From Gliomastix tumulicola (Eukaryota; Ascomycota; Sordariomycetes; Hypocreales; Bionectriaceae), in the NCBI GenBank assembly GCA_001599755.1, contig BCHX01000003.1:1609015-1673014 (forward strand): a stretch of 64,000 bases of DNA. Direction: 5' to 3'. How positions within the stretch are numbered: the stretch's first letter is position 1; the number at the start of each line of letters is the position of its first letter. The notes below the pieces were generated by a model that was given only the letters and a program-made list of their open reading frames with translations, made no database searches and had not been told where the DNA came from. The translations under genes and the position numbers were made by a program. Below are positions 44,701 to 56,119 of this stretch, piece by piece.

Positions 44701-45270
44701 TTGTCCCTCTCCAACATGGACACTCCTAAAATCACCTGTGGAGGACTTTACAAGTTTTTTTCAACTTGTTCCCTGGCCCTCCCAGCTGGGGTCGCCTCCA
44801 ATCACCAGCACGTCACCTGAAAAGTTGGAGGATTCAAGAGTTGGCACGGGGTACAATACTTATCCCAGTTGCTTTCCGCGCCTAGCTTAAATCCAAGCAC
44901 ATCAAACCAGAGCTTCGCATCTGCCTTGAGCAGTGCGCCAAAGATTAGGTATCTCCATCGTTCATGAGATGCGAAGATACTGCGAGACAAAGCCATCATG
45001 GGAAAATCTGGTTCTACAGATGTCTGCTTGGTAGCCTTGGTGAGAGATTTGGTGGACGGTGCATTGTATTGATCAGAAAAAGAGAAAAAGAAATGTTTTG
45101 GGCCATGACGGGCAAGGCATCTACTAGTAGTACATCTAAGCGTGATACATATAAACAATCCAATCCCCCTATAAACGCCATATATCCCAAGAAACTGTGC
45201 AAGGGGGAAAAAGGGAATGGTGGTACAGAAGATGGGCTACAACAGAGCCCCGAAGAAAAATGTAGAAAAG
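41712..45270. other. Large gene-poor interval
   Basis: 3.6 kb between two conserved genes. It contains a T12 tract near 41879 and many short frames. On the minus strand about 44500-43600, protein-like fragments occur in changing frames (ENEDAVFGIDFDLLHP, DHWEAAILAKSKTNRAVLCY, ELIGDETDIIYIRPRHP, SCVDFQNILGHLQGNV), which may be a decayed gene of unknown family. No tRNA or transposon end was found. Confidence 0.4.
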
Positions 45271-45290
45271 TGTGTGTGTGTGTGTGTGTG
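45271..45290. repeat. TG microsatellite at the IRC3 3' end
   Basis: Ten TG units, two bases beyond the IRC3 stop codon. Confidence 0.95.
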
Positions 45291-45292
45291 CC

Positions 45293-47424
45293 TTAGGCAG
45301 ACAGAGGTCCTACTCGGACCTTCTCCCGATCACTCCTGAACTGGGCAAGAGTCGATTGCTTCTGAACTCTCCGCTGCTGCGCCTCGATCCGCGAAAACTG
45401 GCCTCGGGCCCCGTGTTTGAGCTTGGTGATCATGTCGGCCGCCTTGCCCTTGGTGAGATCCTGAACCCCCACGGGGTTTGCGTTGCCGCGCAGCCTGTTG
45501 ATGAAATCGAGTTGGCCTTGCGTCGGCAAGAGCTGTCGCCAAGACTGGTAGCGATGGATAAAAGTGTGCGGGAAGTGGTGGCTCGCCCAGGTGTCCGCGC
45601 CGCGCACAGCGTCGCCGAATGTCGCCGCCGTAAGCAGCTGCTGAGGCGCTGCATATGGCGACTTCGATACGCCGGGCGGCAGGGCGCGAACTTCAACAGC
45701 TCTGTACGTCGGCGTCTCCTTCTCGACTTGCCCGGGCTGGAATGTCAGTGGCGAGGCAGGCTTGTCCTCGGCGATGCGCTCGATCCTGATGAAAGAACCG
45801 CTAGGCGCTGAGAGCACGAACCGCTCGGGCGCGACTTGGACCCAGGCATACTCGCTAATGGCCCGTATGTGCCTCTCTCCTGATGTGTCGGCAATGAGAT
45901 CAAGAACTGACGAGTAGTCTGTGAAGGCGATAGCCTTGGTCGAGTCCACACGCGGTCCCTCGCCGCGGTCGTACGCGTCCTGGACTCTCTTCTCCTCCTC
46001 AAGCTTGATATCCTTGGTCTTCGCCATATCAGCGACCGAAGCCTTGTCTACCAGCTCGTCTGGGTCCAGCCCGAAAAGAGTCGGCGTGGTCACGATGCCC
46101 GTATCTAAGCTCGAGACAAGATCAATAACGTGGCAGTTCTCCTTGCCCGGGTGTAGCCGCATGCCTCGTCCAATCATCTGAATGAGAAGATTCCTAGACC
46201 GGGTAGGTCGACTGAGGATGACACAGTCGATGTTGGGGATGTCTGTCCCCTCCGTGAAGACGCCGCAGTTGACGAGGACAGGAAACTCTCCGTTCCGGAA
46301 GGCGTCCAAGGTATCACCCCTCTCCACCTTGGGTGTATCTCCAGTTACGAATCGAGCATCGAATCCGTGCTCCCGAAACCTCTTCGTCAGGGCCTCCACG
46401 TGGGCCACATCCACACAGAAGACGAGAGTGGATTTCCGTTCAGGCGCCTTGGCCATCCAGCTCCTGATTGTGATATCGTTGACTTCATCCGTGTTGACAG
46501 CTCTAGACAGCTCGCCGGTTTGAAAGTCGCCAAAGGGATTGGACTTGACAGTAGAAAGATTGGCCGTTGACTTGACCGTGGTGAATATGACATCAGATAG
46601 CCACTTGTCCGAGATTAAGTCGACGTAGTCCTTGTGGTAGACAATCTCATCTATCGCCGCACCGAGTTTGAGCCCGTCGAATCTCGAGAAGGTCGCCGAA
46701 ACGCCTACCAAAGCCGGCGAGTTTTCCTGCTTCTTGTCGAGGCCAAAATGCTTGAGGATCCTCAGATAGCTGCTGGCCACAATGTGATGGGCCTCATCGA
46801 CAAGGACGAGCTTGAACCGGGAGGGATCGTACTTGTCGATGCGGTCCTTGGAGTTGATGCTCTGGACACTGGCGATGGTGATGTCTGCCGTCCCGCTAGC
46901 GTGCAGGGATCCCATCTCGATCTCGATCTTCTTATTAGGATACGTTCTCTCGCAGTGCTTGACTGCCTGCTCCACGAGCTCACGGCGGTGCGCGAGGATG
47001 AGTGTGGCGTTGCCATCGTCTGGCCGGCTGTGGATCCTGTCGATGAGCTGAGTGAAGATGACCTTGGGGACGATGTCAGCTATGCAAAGGTACATCACGA
47101 TTTCCCTGACGGGCTACTCACAGTCTTTCCACTGCCGGTGGCCAGAGAGATGCCCACTCTCTTATGACCGTTCTTGAGCGCGTGAGTGACGGACTTGATG
47201 CAGTCCAGCTGGTAGTCTCGAAGTCTCAATTGCCTGGCTGCCTCCGGGAAAGGGGTCTCGACGTCGGCCTCAACTTGGGTCTCGGTAGTGATGCCAGCCC
47301 GGAGAATAAGGGATGTCGTCCGTGTAGCCTCACGCGTTGGCCAATGAGTGTGTCTTGGACCAAAGGAAGGTGCCCTCAGCCGGGGTAGGGGCCTTGAAAG
47401 ACTCCGAATCGCCGTGCGTAGCAT
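45293..47424 (-). CDS. IRC3: Mitochondrial DEAD/DEAH-type helicase Irc3
   Basis: A superfamily 2 helicase of the Irc3 type, a mitochondrial branched-DNA translocase needed for mtDNA maintenance in yeast. Two exons (47424-47122, 47062-45293) give 690 residues. The N-terminus MLRTAIRSLSRPLPRLRAPS is Arg-rich without acidic residues, a good matrix targeting signal. RLRDYQLDCI is the Q-like motif, and ATGSGKT (95-101) is Walker A, ending at the intron. ILAHRREL, VDEAHH (DEAH near 190-193), VGVSATFSRFDG, LVNCGVFTEGTDIP and QMIGRGMRLHPGK follow as the remaining helicase motifs. The C-terminal ~230 residues are family-specific. It is divergent from the RRN5-like gene. Confidence 0.92.
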
Positions 47425-47892
47425 CGCACATGATCATTCTGCGAGACGCGCCCCACGACAACGAGTTTTGAGAATATCTTGTCGAGCTGAGGGTTGGTTG
47501 TAATAGCAGGCATGAGAATTTGCTGTCTCATCAAATTGACAGGGATCACTGACTTATGGAGACGGGAGTCTAAATCTAGGGGCTGTTGATATTAACCAAT
47601 CACAATGAACCTTGTGCTTAGTCATAAGGCCAAATTCGCTGAAGAATTTCAGCACCTGCACTGGAAGGTGCGACCCAATCTTACATGAGTTGGCTGCTGT
47701 CGTTAATGAGAAACAGCTTCTGATGTTTGCTCACGAATGCGATGTAGGGAGACGTTCGCTTTGCGCAGACATATAGCCTGACCTTTCCAACTGATCTTTA
47801 CGACAAGAACTACTGCCTAAATTTCACCCCCTGCAAGAAAATGACTTCTGTCACCGTTCTCTTGGCATCTCCCACGCTCACGCAAAGCAAAC
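47425..47892. promoter_or_regulatory. Divergent promoter of IRC3 and the RRN5-like gene
   Basis: A 468 bp spacer between two starts. No repeat, TATA box or operator stands out. Confidence 0.45.
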
Positions 47893-49581
47893 ATGGATGA
47901 TCCAGCCCGAGCCAGGACGCCCACTCCCGAAGGCGATGCACACGAAACAAATGAGCAGTCACGCGAACCATCCCCTGTAGCTCTCAGGCTTCGGCTAAGA
48001 CCCGATCTCGAAGAGAAGGACGACGCGTGGGAAGAAGCCTCAGACTCACCTGTCAGTTCAGACGACGATGATGGTTCAGACAGCGGTGAAAAGTCCCCTG
48101 CTCGCGGACCGCCCGCACACGCCTCGCCCCTCAAGAGGCCAGCGGGCGACGAGGCACTCTCAAGACCATTCAAGCGTCAGCGGGGCATGCTGAATATGGA
48201 CTATCTCGACCTCCTCAACCAAGAGATCGAGGACGCCGCTCAGCGGGTCTGCCTGGATGATGATGATAACCTCCCGTCATCTCACCTGGGTCTCACATCA
48301 TGGTCCGGTCTGGAAAAGAGGCTTTTCTTCGAAGCGGTTGCGCGCATGGGCCGCGATAACCTCGAGGGCATCGCTACGAGAATAGGGAGCAAGAGCGTCG
48401 TTGAGATCAAGCAGTACCTGGCGCTGCTCGAGCAGGAGAAGCGAGTTCGTTCTCTATCCGACTCCCGCTCTGTCCTTGAGATGGCGTCATATCCAGCGGC
48501 GGTCGAGCTTAGCCAGTCCTGCTGCCGCGCTCTTGAGGCGACGGCCGACACTATCTCCGTGAAACAAGAGCGTCGCGAGCAGCAGCGTGAGGGGAAGAAA
48601 TGGGGCGATGTGTGGGATCTCACCCCCGAGATTGCGAACCGCCTTGAGAAAGGCGATACCCAGCTTCTAGAGGGCATCAAGCTCCCCTCCGCCGCCTTCT
48701 TCGACGTTCCGCAGTGGCTCAAACTGTCCCAAGAAATATTCATGAACTCCTCGATCCCCAGCGAGAACTGCGCCTACTTGGACGAAGCCCCGCCGTCTAT
48801 CTGGGCCACTACACTTGAAGACTTTTACTCGCTAGTGGTCTCATTTACTCGGCGGCTCGTTCAGACAACGATTTTCGCGAGTATGTCCAGGATTCGAGAT
48901 GCGCAGAACTACCGGGCTGGAGCGATGCGAAACGTCATCCGAAGGAAAGACGTACGGGCAGCCGCCAGATCGCTAAATCTGCCGCCCAACTCACACGAAT
49001 TCTGGGTTAGGAGCGCCCGGAGACTTCGGCTCAACGTCCACGACGACAGTGCTGGTCACACAGAAGAGGCGGCATCACTCACTTATGAGGAAGTGGAATC
49101 ATTGTTAGAGGCGACGGATTCGGACGACGACGACGACGACGAGAAAGAAGAGGAGGAAGAGGCTGGGGGGGGAGATGAAGAGACTGCAGAACTGGACGAT
49201 GACGAGACTGACAGCCAGTCAGACGAGGAGTCTCTCGTCAACCATGAGGCAGACGAGGTCCTGCGCCACTCGGCTGCAGACTTCCCCGAGACGTACAAGA
49301 TGCGCCAGGCCCTTAAGCACCGCGTGGCAATGGAGCAGCAGCAAGAGCGCTTCGCCGATCAGTGTGATGACTACGCGAGCTATCACGCCGAGCTGAAGAT
49401 GTGGGAGCTTCTCCAGAAGGAGCCGCCTACAGAACTGCCTAAGATGCCTGAGCCTCCACAATCTGCCGGCAGGAGTTCCATGAACGTCGAGAGTATTTTC
49501 AAGATCGGAGAGAGCTGGCGCGCCCACACGGGCCCCTGGAGTGAGTGGGAATTGGACCATGCAAGCATGCGAGACAGTTAA
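47893..49581 (+). CDS. RNA polymerase I upstream activation factor subunit, Rrn5-like
   Basis: A single-exon gene of 562 residues. After an acidic, Ser-rich N-terminal 100 residues comes a SANT/Myb-like domain (about 136-185): SWSGLEKRLFFEAVARMGRD, NLEGIATRIGSKSVVEIKQY. This match to fungal Rrn5, a component of the upstream activation factor at rDNA promoters, is the basis for the call. The middle part (PPSIWATTLEDFYSLVVSFT, RRLVQTTIFASMSRIRDAQN) is conserved in fungal relatives as I recall them. A long acidic run (DSDDDDDDEKEEEEE) precedes the tail. The symbol is withheld because fungal Rrn5 sequences diverge strongly and other SANT proteins remain possible. Confidence 0.72.
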   Translation: MDDPARARTPTPEGDAHETNEQSREPSPVALRLRLRPDLEEKDDAWEEASDSPVSSDDDDGSDSGEKSPARGPPAHASPLKRPAGDEALSRPFKRQRGMLNMDYLDLLNQEIEDAAQRVCLDDDDNLPSSHLGLTSWSGLEKRLFFEAVARMGRDNLEGIATRIGSKSVVEIKQYLALLEQEKRVRSLSDSRSVLEMASYPAAVELSQSCCRALEATADTISVKQERREQQREGKKWGDVWDLTPEIANRLEKGDTQLLEGIKLPSAAFFDVPQWLKLSQEIFMNSSIPSENCAYLDEAPPSIWATTLEDFYSLVVSFTRRLVQTTIFASMSRIRDAQNYRAGAMRNVIRRKDVRAAARSLNLPPNSHEFWVRSARRLRLNVHDDSAGHTEEAASLTYEEVESLLEATDSDDDDDDEKEEEEEAGGGDEETAELDDDETDSQSDEESLVNHEADEVLRHSAADFPETYKMRQALKHRVAMEQQQERFADQCDDYASYHAELKMWELLQKEPPTELPKMPEPPQSAGRSSMNVESIFKIGESWRAHTGPWSEWELDHASMRDS

Positions 49582-49693
49582 GTCTTGATCATCCCTACCA
49601 AGTACTAGGTAGGTACAATAAGAAATACATTTGGGTATCAATACCAGTTCCCCATGGCCCTGACTGCCCTGTTTCGTCCCAAAATATGTTGGT

Positions 49694-50843
49694 CTACGAC
49701 CCTCGTCCGCGCCGACCCCGTCTTCCTCTGGTCGTAGTCCCTCTTCCCCGTCTACCTCCTCTACCCCTCCCAGACGTCTTGGTGGGCTTGGGCTTTTTCT
49801 TTGTCTTCTCTTCTTCGCTAGGCTCCTCCTCCTCACTCGTAGAGTCGCTCTCATCCTCGTTCTCCTCGTCCCCTTCCTCCTCCTCGTCTCCCTCCTCATC
49901 ATCCTCTTCCTCGCCCTCATCCTCATCCTCATCTTCCTCCTCCGTCGTATCCGCCTTGCCACCCTTTGACGCTCGACCGCCGCCTCTACCCCTTCCCTTA
50001 CCCCTCGTAGCTCGCGCAGCGGGCGGCGAAGGCGCATCTGCCGTCTCCTCCGTCTCCTCGCGCGAAGCGGGCCTCGTCCTCGAAGACGCTGTATCAGCCC
50101 GGGCCCTCCGCCGCTTCTTCGCCGGCGGCGACGACGAAGGCGACGCCCGCTTCTGCTGCTGCTTCTCCTCCTTCTCTTTCTCCTTTTCATTCTCCTCGTT
50201 CTTGTCCTCTTCTTCTTCTTCCTCCTCCTCCATCGCGTCCCCGTCCGGCACCTGCTGCTCCGGCTCCGGCGACACGGACGCCTCGTCGGCCACGGCGCGC
50301 TCCATCATGGCGTCGTAGAAGTCGACGAGCGGCAGCCGGAACTCGACGTACCGGTCCTCCGGGTCGTCGTCCTCGAAGTTCTCCCGCTCGTCGATGACGG
50401 TGAGGTTGTAGTACGTGCGCAGCTTCTGCCATATGTACGGGATGCGCGTGTGCTGGTAGATGTCTGGGTCGAAGCCGTGGTTTCGAAGATGCTCGGAAAT
50501 AGCGATCATCCTGAAATGTTTGTGCATCCCTAGAGAAGAAGAAGAAGAAGAAGGCAGACGAGTTAGTCAAAGATCTATAGAGACGGGGGAGAGTCCCAAT
50601 TGGACGGGTGGAGGAGGCCGCTTTACCAGCTGGTTTCCAGCGGATAACGCCCTTGAAGAGCGAGGCTACCTGGTCGTCGGTCCAGGAGTCGTTGTATTTG
50701 AGAGCTTCGGCCGCCTTGGCCGCAGCCTTGTCGGCGGCTTCCTGCGCCTGGGGTGTGTCGATGTCCATGGCGTTGTCATCTTTTGCACCTGAGGGGGTGG
50801 CTGGTTGGGCGTGACTGCCCCGGGCTTTCTTCCTAGGAGGCAT
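49694..50843 (-). CDS. EAF7: NuA4 histone acetyltransferase subunit Eaf7
   Basis: Eaf7 (MRGBP in animals) is a small-module subunit of the NuA4 histone acetyltransferase. Two exons (50843-50627, 50529-49694) give 350 residues. The CT20 domain is split by the intron: WTDDQVASLFKGVIRWKPAG joined to MHKHFRMIAISEHLRNHG, then RIPYIWQKLRTYYNLTVIDE and FRLPLVDFYDAMMERA. The C-terminal 200 residues are extreme low complexity, long acidic runs alternating with KKRRRAR and RGRGRGGG-type basic stretches ending GRRGRRGRGS. A start at 50861 is in frame, but MPPRKKARG is the usual beginning. It is convergent with the RRN5-like gene, 112 bp apart. Confidence 0.9.
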
Positions 50844-51287
50844 GTTTGCGCGAGGAAGCACGGCGAACAGTGCAATTCAATTCGGTAAATACTATATCGG
50901 ATAGGAGGGTCGAATTGAGTGTTTTGGGAGTGTTTGGGCGTGCGGTGAGGGATGCAGAATGCGCAATTGAGCGCTCGTAGAGCGAGGTGTGGTGGTTGGG
51001 GCCAGAAAAATGCAGGAGTCTAAATGTTGAAGCTGTCGCAGCTGCCAGACATTGAGCTCATGCAGTGATCGCCCGCCAAAATGGAAGTAGCGGGTACTCA
51101 CTTCAGCGCCGAGAAGTGGGGATGAGGAAGGTACAGTTACCCGAGCGCCCGTAAGTGGGCAGCCAAAACGCGTCCAACATCGCGTGCTGTGGGGCAATTT
51201 GTCCAACACCCAAGACTCCCCAGACATCAACTTGAAGATGAAGTTGAGCAGATGACCGACGAAACGACGAAGAGACACGCCTCAGTC
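50844..51287. promoter_or_regulatory. Divergent promoter of EAF7 and the gamma-tubulin complex gene
   Basis: A 444 bp spacer. Its right limit depends on the start of the downstream gene, which also has in-frame ATGs at 51189 and 51252. No recognisable motif. Confidence 0.4.
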
Positions 51288-54119
51288 ATGGCTGATCAGA
51301 ACGACCCCGGTGATGTCTTTTGCATCCCGGAGCTCTGGTCAGCACCGAAATATTCGTACCTAGACCAGCTACCCCAGGATACCGAGACGCTGTTCTTTGG
51401 CTCACCGGACCTGGAGAATCCTCGACCGTCTATGCTGCATCTAGTCTCCTCTACCACTGAGGACACTGGCTTTTTCAAGTTTTCTGGGCAAGAGCTCCGC
51501 GATGCACAGCCGGAGTCTGGAGAGGAGGAGCCGGCGGAGACCAACAGCTCCCTTGAGCCAGAGCAGGATAACGACGTCTGGATGGACCTGGATGACCCGA
51601 TGCCAGAGCCCGCGACCCTCCGAACATGGGAGTCATTCATCAGTCAAGAAAATCCGGGAAACAACGCCCTACTTATCACAGAAGCTGGTCCCGGCGCCTA
51701 CGACGCACTACTAGCCCACGCGGATGACCCTGTCAATCTTCAAAGTGCGGGCGTCCCTATTGTCGACCAGGCCACCTACTTTCAGTCTCTCCTCGCTCTC
51801 GCCCTAGGACGCGAGTCTGTCCTCTTTCAGCGTGACGCCACGGGGCGTGACCTGAAGCCAGTGCTTCCGACCACGAGGATGCCTGGATATTCGGCGGGAA
51901 TCCTGCAAGGTCTTGAGAAGCAATGCCGTCATTGTGGGAGAGTCATATCAGAACTGAACAGTTTGATCTGCCGTACCTACTCGAAGGATTCCTTACAGTG
52001 TCAGACGGCTCTTGCCAGTGTCTTGGACGAGATTCTTCAGGCTATCCAACAGAACGTTATTGTTCCGAGCCAGCGTCCAAAGTCCCTACTGCAGATAAGG
52101 CGCATCGTCCAACGCATCACCTCCATTTTACGTCCATTATACAAGCTAGCCTCAAAGCTCGACCGGGCTCGCTCTAACGAAGAGGTCGTCTCGCACGTGT
52201 TTGAACAAACCTCAACACAATCAGTTGAGAAGTGGCTTCAGAACATCTTCCAGATCGTTCTCTGTCGGGTGTCTGGGCCATGGACAGATTTCTTAGAGGA
52301 GTGGATCGGCACCAGACGAGAGAAAGGCATCCCCTTCACAAAAACAGAGGCCAATATTGGCCGCTACAAGGGGTTTGTCAAAGTCGACGCTGTGCTTGAG
52401 GTGGACGAGTCCGGAGAAGAGGTCAGCGTCGTGGATTTCTGCCTCGATCAGGACAACGTGCCGCCATTTATGCCAGGCGATGTCGTCCAGGCTCTCTTCG
52501 AAGCCGGGTCAAACTTGCGCTTCATACACACGGCTCACCCCGAGCACCCCCTTTCTCAACCCGATCTGCTGAGCAGAACCAAGCCACCACAAGCCAGCTG
52601 GCTTTTTGAGTGGGATTCAATACTAGAATTGGAAGCCAAGGTTACAGAATATCGAGGCCGACTACTCGAGGCTCTCAACAAAGATTCTGTGTCTCAGGAG
52701 CCATTCTTCAAAATTGATCCAAAAGACCCCGGAGCAGGAGGCCGCATGAACCTCGGTATCTTTGGAATCGACGAAATAGATCTTCAAGAGCGTATTCAGG
52801 CGTCTCAGAGATACCTCGATGCGAAGATCCCGGACATGAAAGCCAACGACTCCGCTGGGCAGATCAATTTCGCAGTTCGCCAGTGCTTCAGCAACAGCAG
52901 CGACGCTACATCCAATTCCATCAGCACAACGCCCCATTGGTCGCTTCTGCCTGTTCTATGCTTCGGGGGCATTATCTCTACCCAGGCACAGATCATCAAC
53001 CGCGAGATGCTTCGACTGCTATTTGCGGAACACGACTTGCGGGCCAACCTCAACCTTCAACGACAGTTCCAGCTCCTTGGCAATGGGGTGTTTTGCAGCC
53101 GCCTCTCGCATGCTTTATTTGATCCGGACGTGGAGAGGACCGATCGGCAAGCCGGTGTCGCTCGACAAGGTGGTACAATGGGCCTCCGACTTGGGAGAAG
53201 AGAGACCTGGCCACCCGCAAGCTCTGAGTTACGGTTGGCCCTTATGGGAGTGCTCACCGAGACTTACAGCCCGAATCAATCCTCGGACAACCAGGCTGAC
53301 TCAGATGTCGAGTTGCCTGGGGACCTGAGCTTTGCCGTCCGAGATTTAACAGAGGAAGAGATCAACAAATGCATGGACGCCGACTCGCTCGAGGCGCTCG
53401 ACTTTCTACGGCTTCGGTACAAGACACCCGATGAACTAAGGAGCATAATCTCTCCAGAGATGCTAGCTCAGTATGACCATATTTTCAAACATCTACTCCG
53501 TCTCTTACGACTTCTTTTCGTCACAAATCAGCTCAGTCGCGAAATCCTCGGAAACTCAGGGGATCCGGACCCCATATTTTGCAGATTCGTGAGGGAAGCA
53601 AATCACTTTGTGGCGAGCATCTCGTCTTACTTCCTGGATAGCGGCATCGCAATGCCATGGCAGGCCTTTGAGAAGAAATTGCATGCCGTCGAAGAGAGGC
53701 TGAAGGGGGCCCCAAGCGAGGCGGGGAGTTTAGCCGACATCGAAAGCCCTGAGCAGCTACGAGTCTTGCATTCCCGCGTGCTGAGGAGCATTCTGTCTGC
53801 CCTGTTTCTAAGGAAGAGACAAGAGCCAATCCTCCAGCTCATTATGGACATTCTATCCATCATTCTCGACTTTGCGAAGCGCCATCGAGATGGCGGCATC
53901 GATAGCCCGGAAGGGACAAAGCTCACAGAGGTGCTCTACAAAAAGCTGAAGAAGAAAATCCAGATCTTCATTACCGTCTGCCGGGGGCTCACGGAGCGCA
54001 ACCGAGGAAATCAGGAGAAGAAAGGAGGCGTTGGATCGACACTGGAAGGGATGGGAGAGGAGAGCATGGTTACGCAACTCCTCCTCAGGCTGGATATCAA
54101 CAACTACTACACGAAGTGA
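51288..54119 (+). CDS. Gamma-tubulin complex component, GCP5/GCP6-like
   Basis: A Spc97/Spc98-family subunit of the gamma-tubulin ring complex that nucleates microtubules at spindle pole bodies. It is an intronless frame of 943 residues from ATG 51288; earlier in-frame ATGs at 51189 and 51252 are possible but less like a typical start. The N-terminus NDPGDVFCIPELWSAPKYSYLD resembles fungal accessory GCPs. The GRIP1-like part includes YSAGILQGLEKQCRHCGRVI, and the GRIP2-like part LRLLFAEHDLRANLNLQRQF and LGNGVFCSRLSHALFDPDVE, the strongest family block. DHIFKHLLRLLRLLFVTNQL is the conserved C-terminal helix. A lack of introns and long inserts fits GCP5 or GCP6 rather than GCP2/3; I cannot separate the two. 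Confidence 0.85.
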   Translation: MADQNDPGDVFCIPELWSAPKYSYLDQLPQDTETLFFGSPDLENPRPSMLHLVSSTTEDTGFFKFSGQELRDAQPESGEEEPAETNSSLEPEQDNDVWMDLDDPMPEPATLRTWESFISQENPGNNALLITEAGPGAYDALLAHADDPVNLQSAGVPIVDQATYFQSLLALALGRESVLFQRDATGRDLKPVLPTTRMPGYSAGILQGLEKQCRHCGRVISELNSLICRTYSKDSLQCQTALASVLDEILQAIQQNVIVPSQRPKSLLQIRRIVQRITSILRPLYKLASKLDRARSNEEVVSHVFEQTSTQSVEKWLQNIFQIVLCRVSGPWTDFLEEWIGTRREKGIPFTKTEANIGRYKGFVKVDAVLEVDESGEEVSVVDFCLDQDNVPPFMPGDVVQALFEAGSNLRFIHTAHPEHPLSQPDLLSRTKPPQASWLFEWDSILELEAKVTEYRGRLLEALNKDSVSQEPFFKIDPKDPGAGGRMNLGIFGIDEIDLQERIQASQRYLDAKIPDMKANDSAGQINFAVRQCFSNSSDATSNSISTTPHWSLLPVLCFGGIISTQAQIINREMLRLLFAEHDLRANLNLQRQFQLLGNGVFCSRLSHALFDPDVERTDRQAGVARQGGTMGLRLGRRETWPPASSELRLALMGVLTETYSPNQSSDNQADSDVELPGDLSFAVRDLTEEEINKCMDADSLEALDFLRLRYKTPDELRSIISPEMLAQYDHIFKHLLRLLRLLFVTNQLSREILGNSGDPDPIFCRFVREANHFVASISSYFLDSGIAMPWQAFEKKLHAVEERLKGAPSEAGSLADIESPEQLRVLHSRVLRSILSALFLRKRQEPILQLIMDILSIILDFAKRHRDGGIDSPEGTKLTEVLYKKLKKKIQIFITVCRGLTERNRGNQEKKGGVGSTLEGMGEESMVTQLLLRLDINNYYTK

Positions 54120-54207
54120 TGAACATATTTCTTCCGAACAAGGATACTCAATGGAAGGTTACTGGCACCTCCTCCCGCAGTCTGTTCTACATCGCCTATG
54201 TTTCTTC

Positions 54208-55419
54208 CTAAGCCCTGGACGGCGCCTCCCATGCCCGACCAGGATTCTGCAATGCCCTATGGTACACATGATTATAAAACCTCCTATAGGTCTCCTCCCA
54301 TGACTCAACATAGTCGGGGGAGAAACCGGCAACATCGGCAGGCGAGGCAAGTCCCATGAGGCCATAGATCTTGTCCTTCGGATTCGTCGACTGCATGTGC
54401 CGCATCGAGTGCACGAGATCAAGCCACGTAGCAGGCCTACTTATGCCCGCTTTCCTCTCCCTGTCTGCCACGCTCTGCTCCAACAGCTCCCGGATCGGAC
54501 GCAGATCGATTGCACCGAGGACGTCCGAGGCCCAGGCGGGCGACACCTCGAGCAGCTTGATCCGCGTGAGGAAGCGCCGCGTGTCCTCGCCGTCGTCCCA
54601 TTGGACCCAGGTGTCGCCGACCTGAAGCCTGATGCGCCGGCCCAGCGCCGCCTCCTGCACGATCCAGACGCGCTGGAAGTACGTGCGTTGCAGGATGTCC
54701 TCGAACCCCTGGGCCAAGAGCTCCGGCGGCAGCCTGTTCCACGGTGCGTTGTCGTCGAAGGGCGCGTCCCCGATGAGGAAGGCGAGCGTCTCCATGCCGA
54801 CGGCGGAGAAGCCCGTGGCGTCGCCGAGCGAGGAGAAGACCCGGTCAGCCTGCTCGTAGACTCGGGTCATGAGGGGCACCTGGTGCGACTTCTCCTCCAT
54901 GTTTTCCTGGTCGATACATATGGCGTCAGCCCACACCGTCACGATCTCCTTCTCGGACCGCAGCCTGCGCAGTGCCATGTCCAGGTTCGCCGTCACGGCC
55001 AGAGGTGTGCCCTCGACCAGAAACTCCTTGTTGAATCCCGGCATGCCCCAGACGTAGGATAGCGCGGTGTAGTCATCGTATGCCTCATCCAGATTCACGT
55101 CCTCGAGATACCCAGCAAGGGGCTCTTGGAAGGCGCCTGGGAGCAGTTTCAGGAGTCTGATGTTTGGTCCATGGTGCCTCAGTGGCCGGTACTGGTACAG
55201 TTTGCCTCTACATGCCTGGGGTTGGAGAGGTCAGCCGGCTGTCTTGGTGGACGTGAGCTGAGATTGACCTACTTGCTCGGGGGCCTCGAGAGGATCTTTC
55301 GTGAACCGAATCCAGAACCCTAAGGAGATGCGCCGGCCCTTGAAGCCGAAGAGAAATAGGGGGATAGTAAAGTAGTAGGTGAATATCTTCCAGGCCTCTG
55401 TCACGCTGAGTCTAGCCAT
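54208..55419 (-). CDS. Short HET-domain protein
   Basis: A heterokaryon-incompatibility domain protein. HET domains occur in fungal nonself recognition and cell death, though most copies have unknown roles. Two exons (55419-55269, 55205-54208) give 382 residues. The N-terminus MARLSVTEAWKIFTYYFTIP plus LFLFGFKGRRISLGFWIRF may be a membrane-associated hydrophobic segment. The HET domain runs from DDYTALSYVWG (about 91) through VWADAICIDQENMEEKSHQV, VYEQADRVFSSLGDA to ILQRTYFQRVWIVQEAAL. Family members usually continue several hundred residues after this; here the protein ends soon after KDKIYGLMGLAS, so the C-terminal part is missing. The donor site used (GTCAAT) is unusual, and another exon 1 is possible. 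It sits alone between two conserved genes. Confidence 0.8.
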
Positions 55420-56119
55420 CTTGGAACCTCGAGTGATCAGTTGGCCGCCCGAACGCTCAAGTACTAGATGCAAAGATAAGTTTACAAGATAATCACAGCC
55501 AAGAGTCGGTGCAATCGTGAATTGGGGACGAAATATATATCATTCCTAGCATGATCGTTCACCCCCTGCAGAATCAGCCCTGAATTCGATATATTGATCA
55601 CGCTGGGCGGATTTGGGCTGATGGCGTTGCTGCGCCTCGTCCAGGAACTTAGCCACTGCGAACTACAGGCCGTAAAATTGTACAAACCATCATTGCCTCT
55701 CATCCCGCTCGCCGCGGCTGTTTTCTCTACGTCATTCTGGGTCTTCTAGGTAATCTCGGCATCTATTGTCACTGGCCTTGTCAAAGTCAGAGCTGTATCC
55801 TCATGCATGACGTCCTCGGTAAGGCGAGAGTGATTTGTTTGGGGTACCTGAGGTGCCGTAATTGGGCATGCGTTGCCCCACCATCCCGCTGAAAGTCAAC
55901 AAGAAGTCGCTGTTTGATGCCCTTTAGGGGGAAGACATAAAAAGTAGTACCAATGACCGGAGACAGCCCCAATATTTTCCAGTTTCTCGGAGTCAGGTGA
56001 CGCTTTATTGTGTCCTCCTTCTGCCCCTCGTCGCGATTCTCCATGTGACAGACGCGGTTCATCCAAGCCACAATTAGAAGTCCATTTAGACACCATCACC
56101 ACCGACCTCATCTCTCAAC
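55420..56119. other. Intergenic, divergent promoter of HET and ASK1 genes
   Basis: 700 bp with only short frames and no recognisable RNA gene or repeat. Confidence 0.45.

Noticed and set aside
49219..50318. Arg-rich and Ser-rich frames opposite and beside EAF7
   Set aside because: Frame-shifted readings of the low-complexity acidic tail of EAF7.
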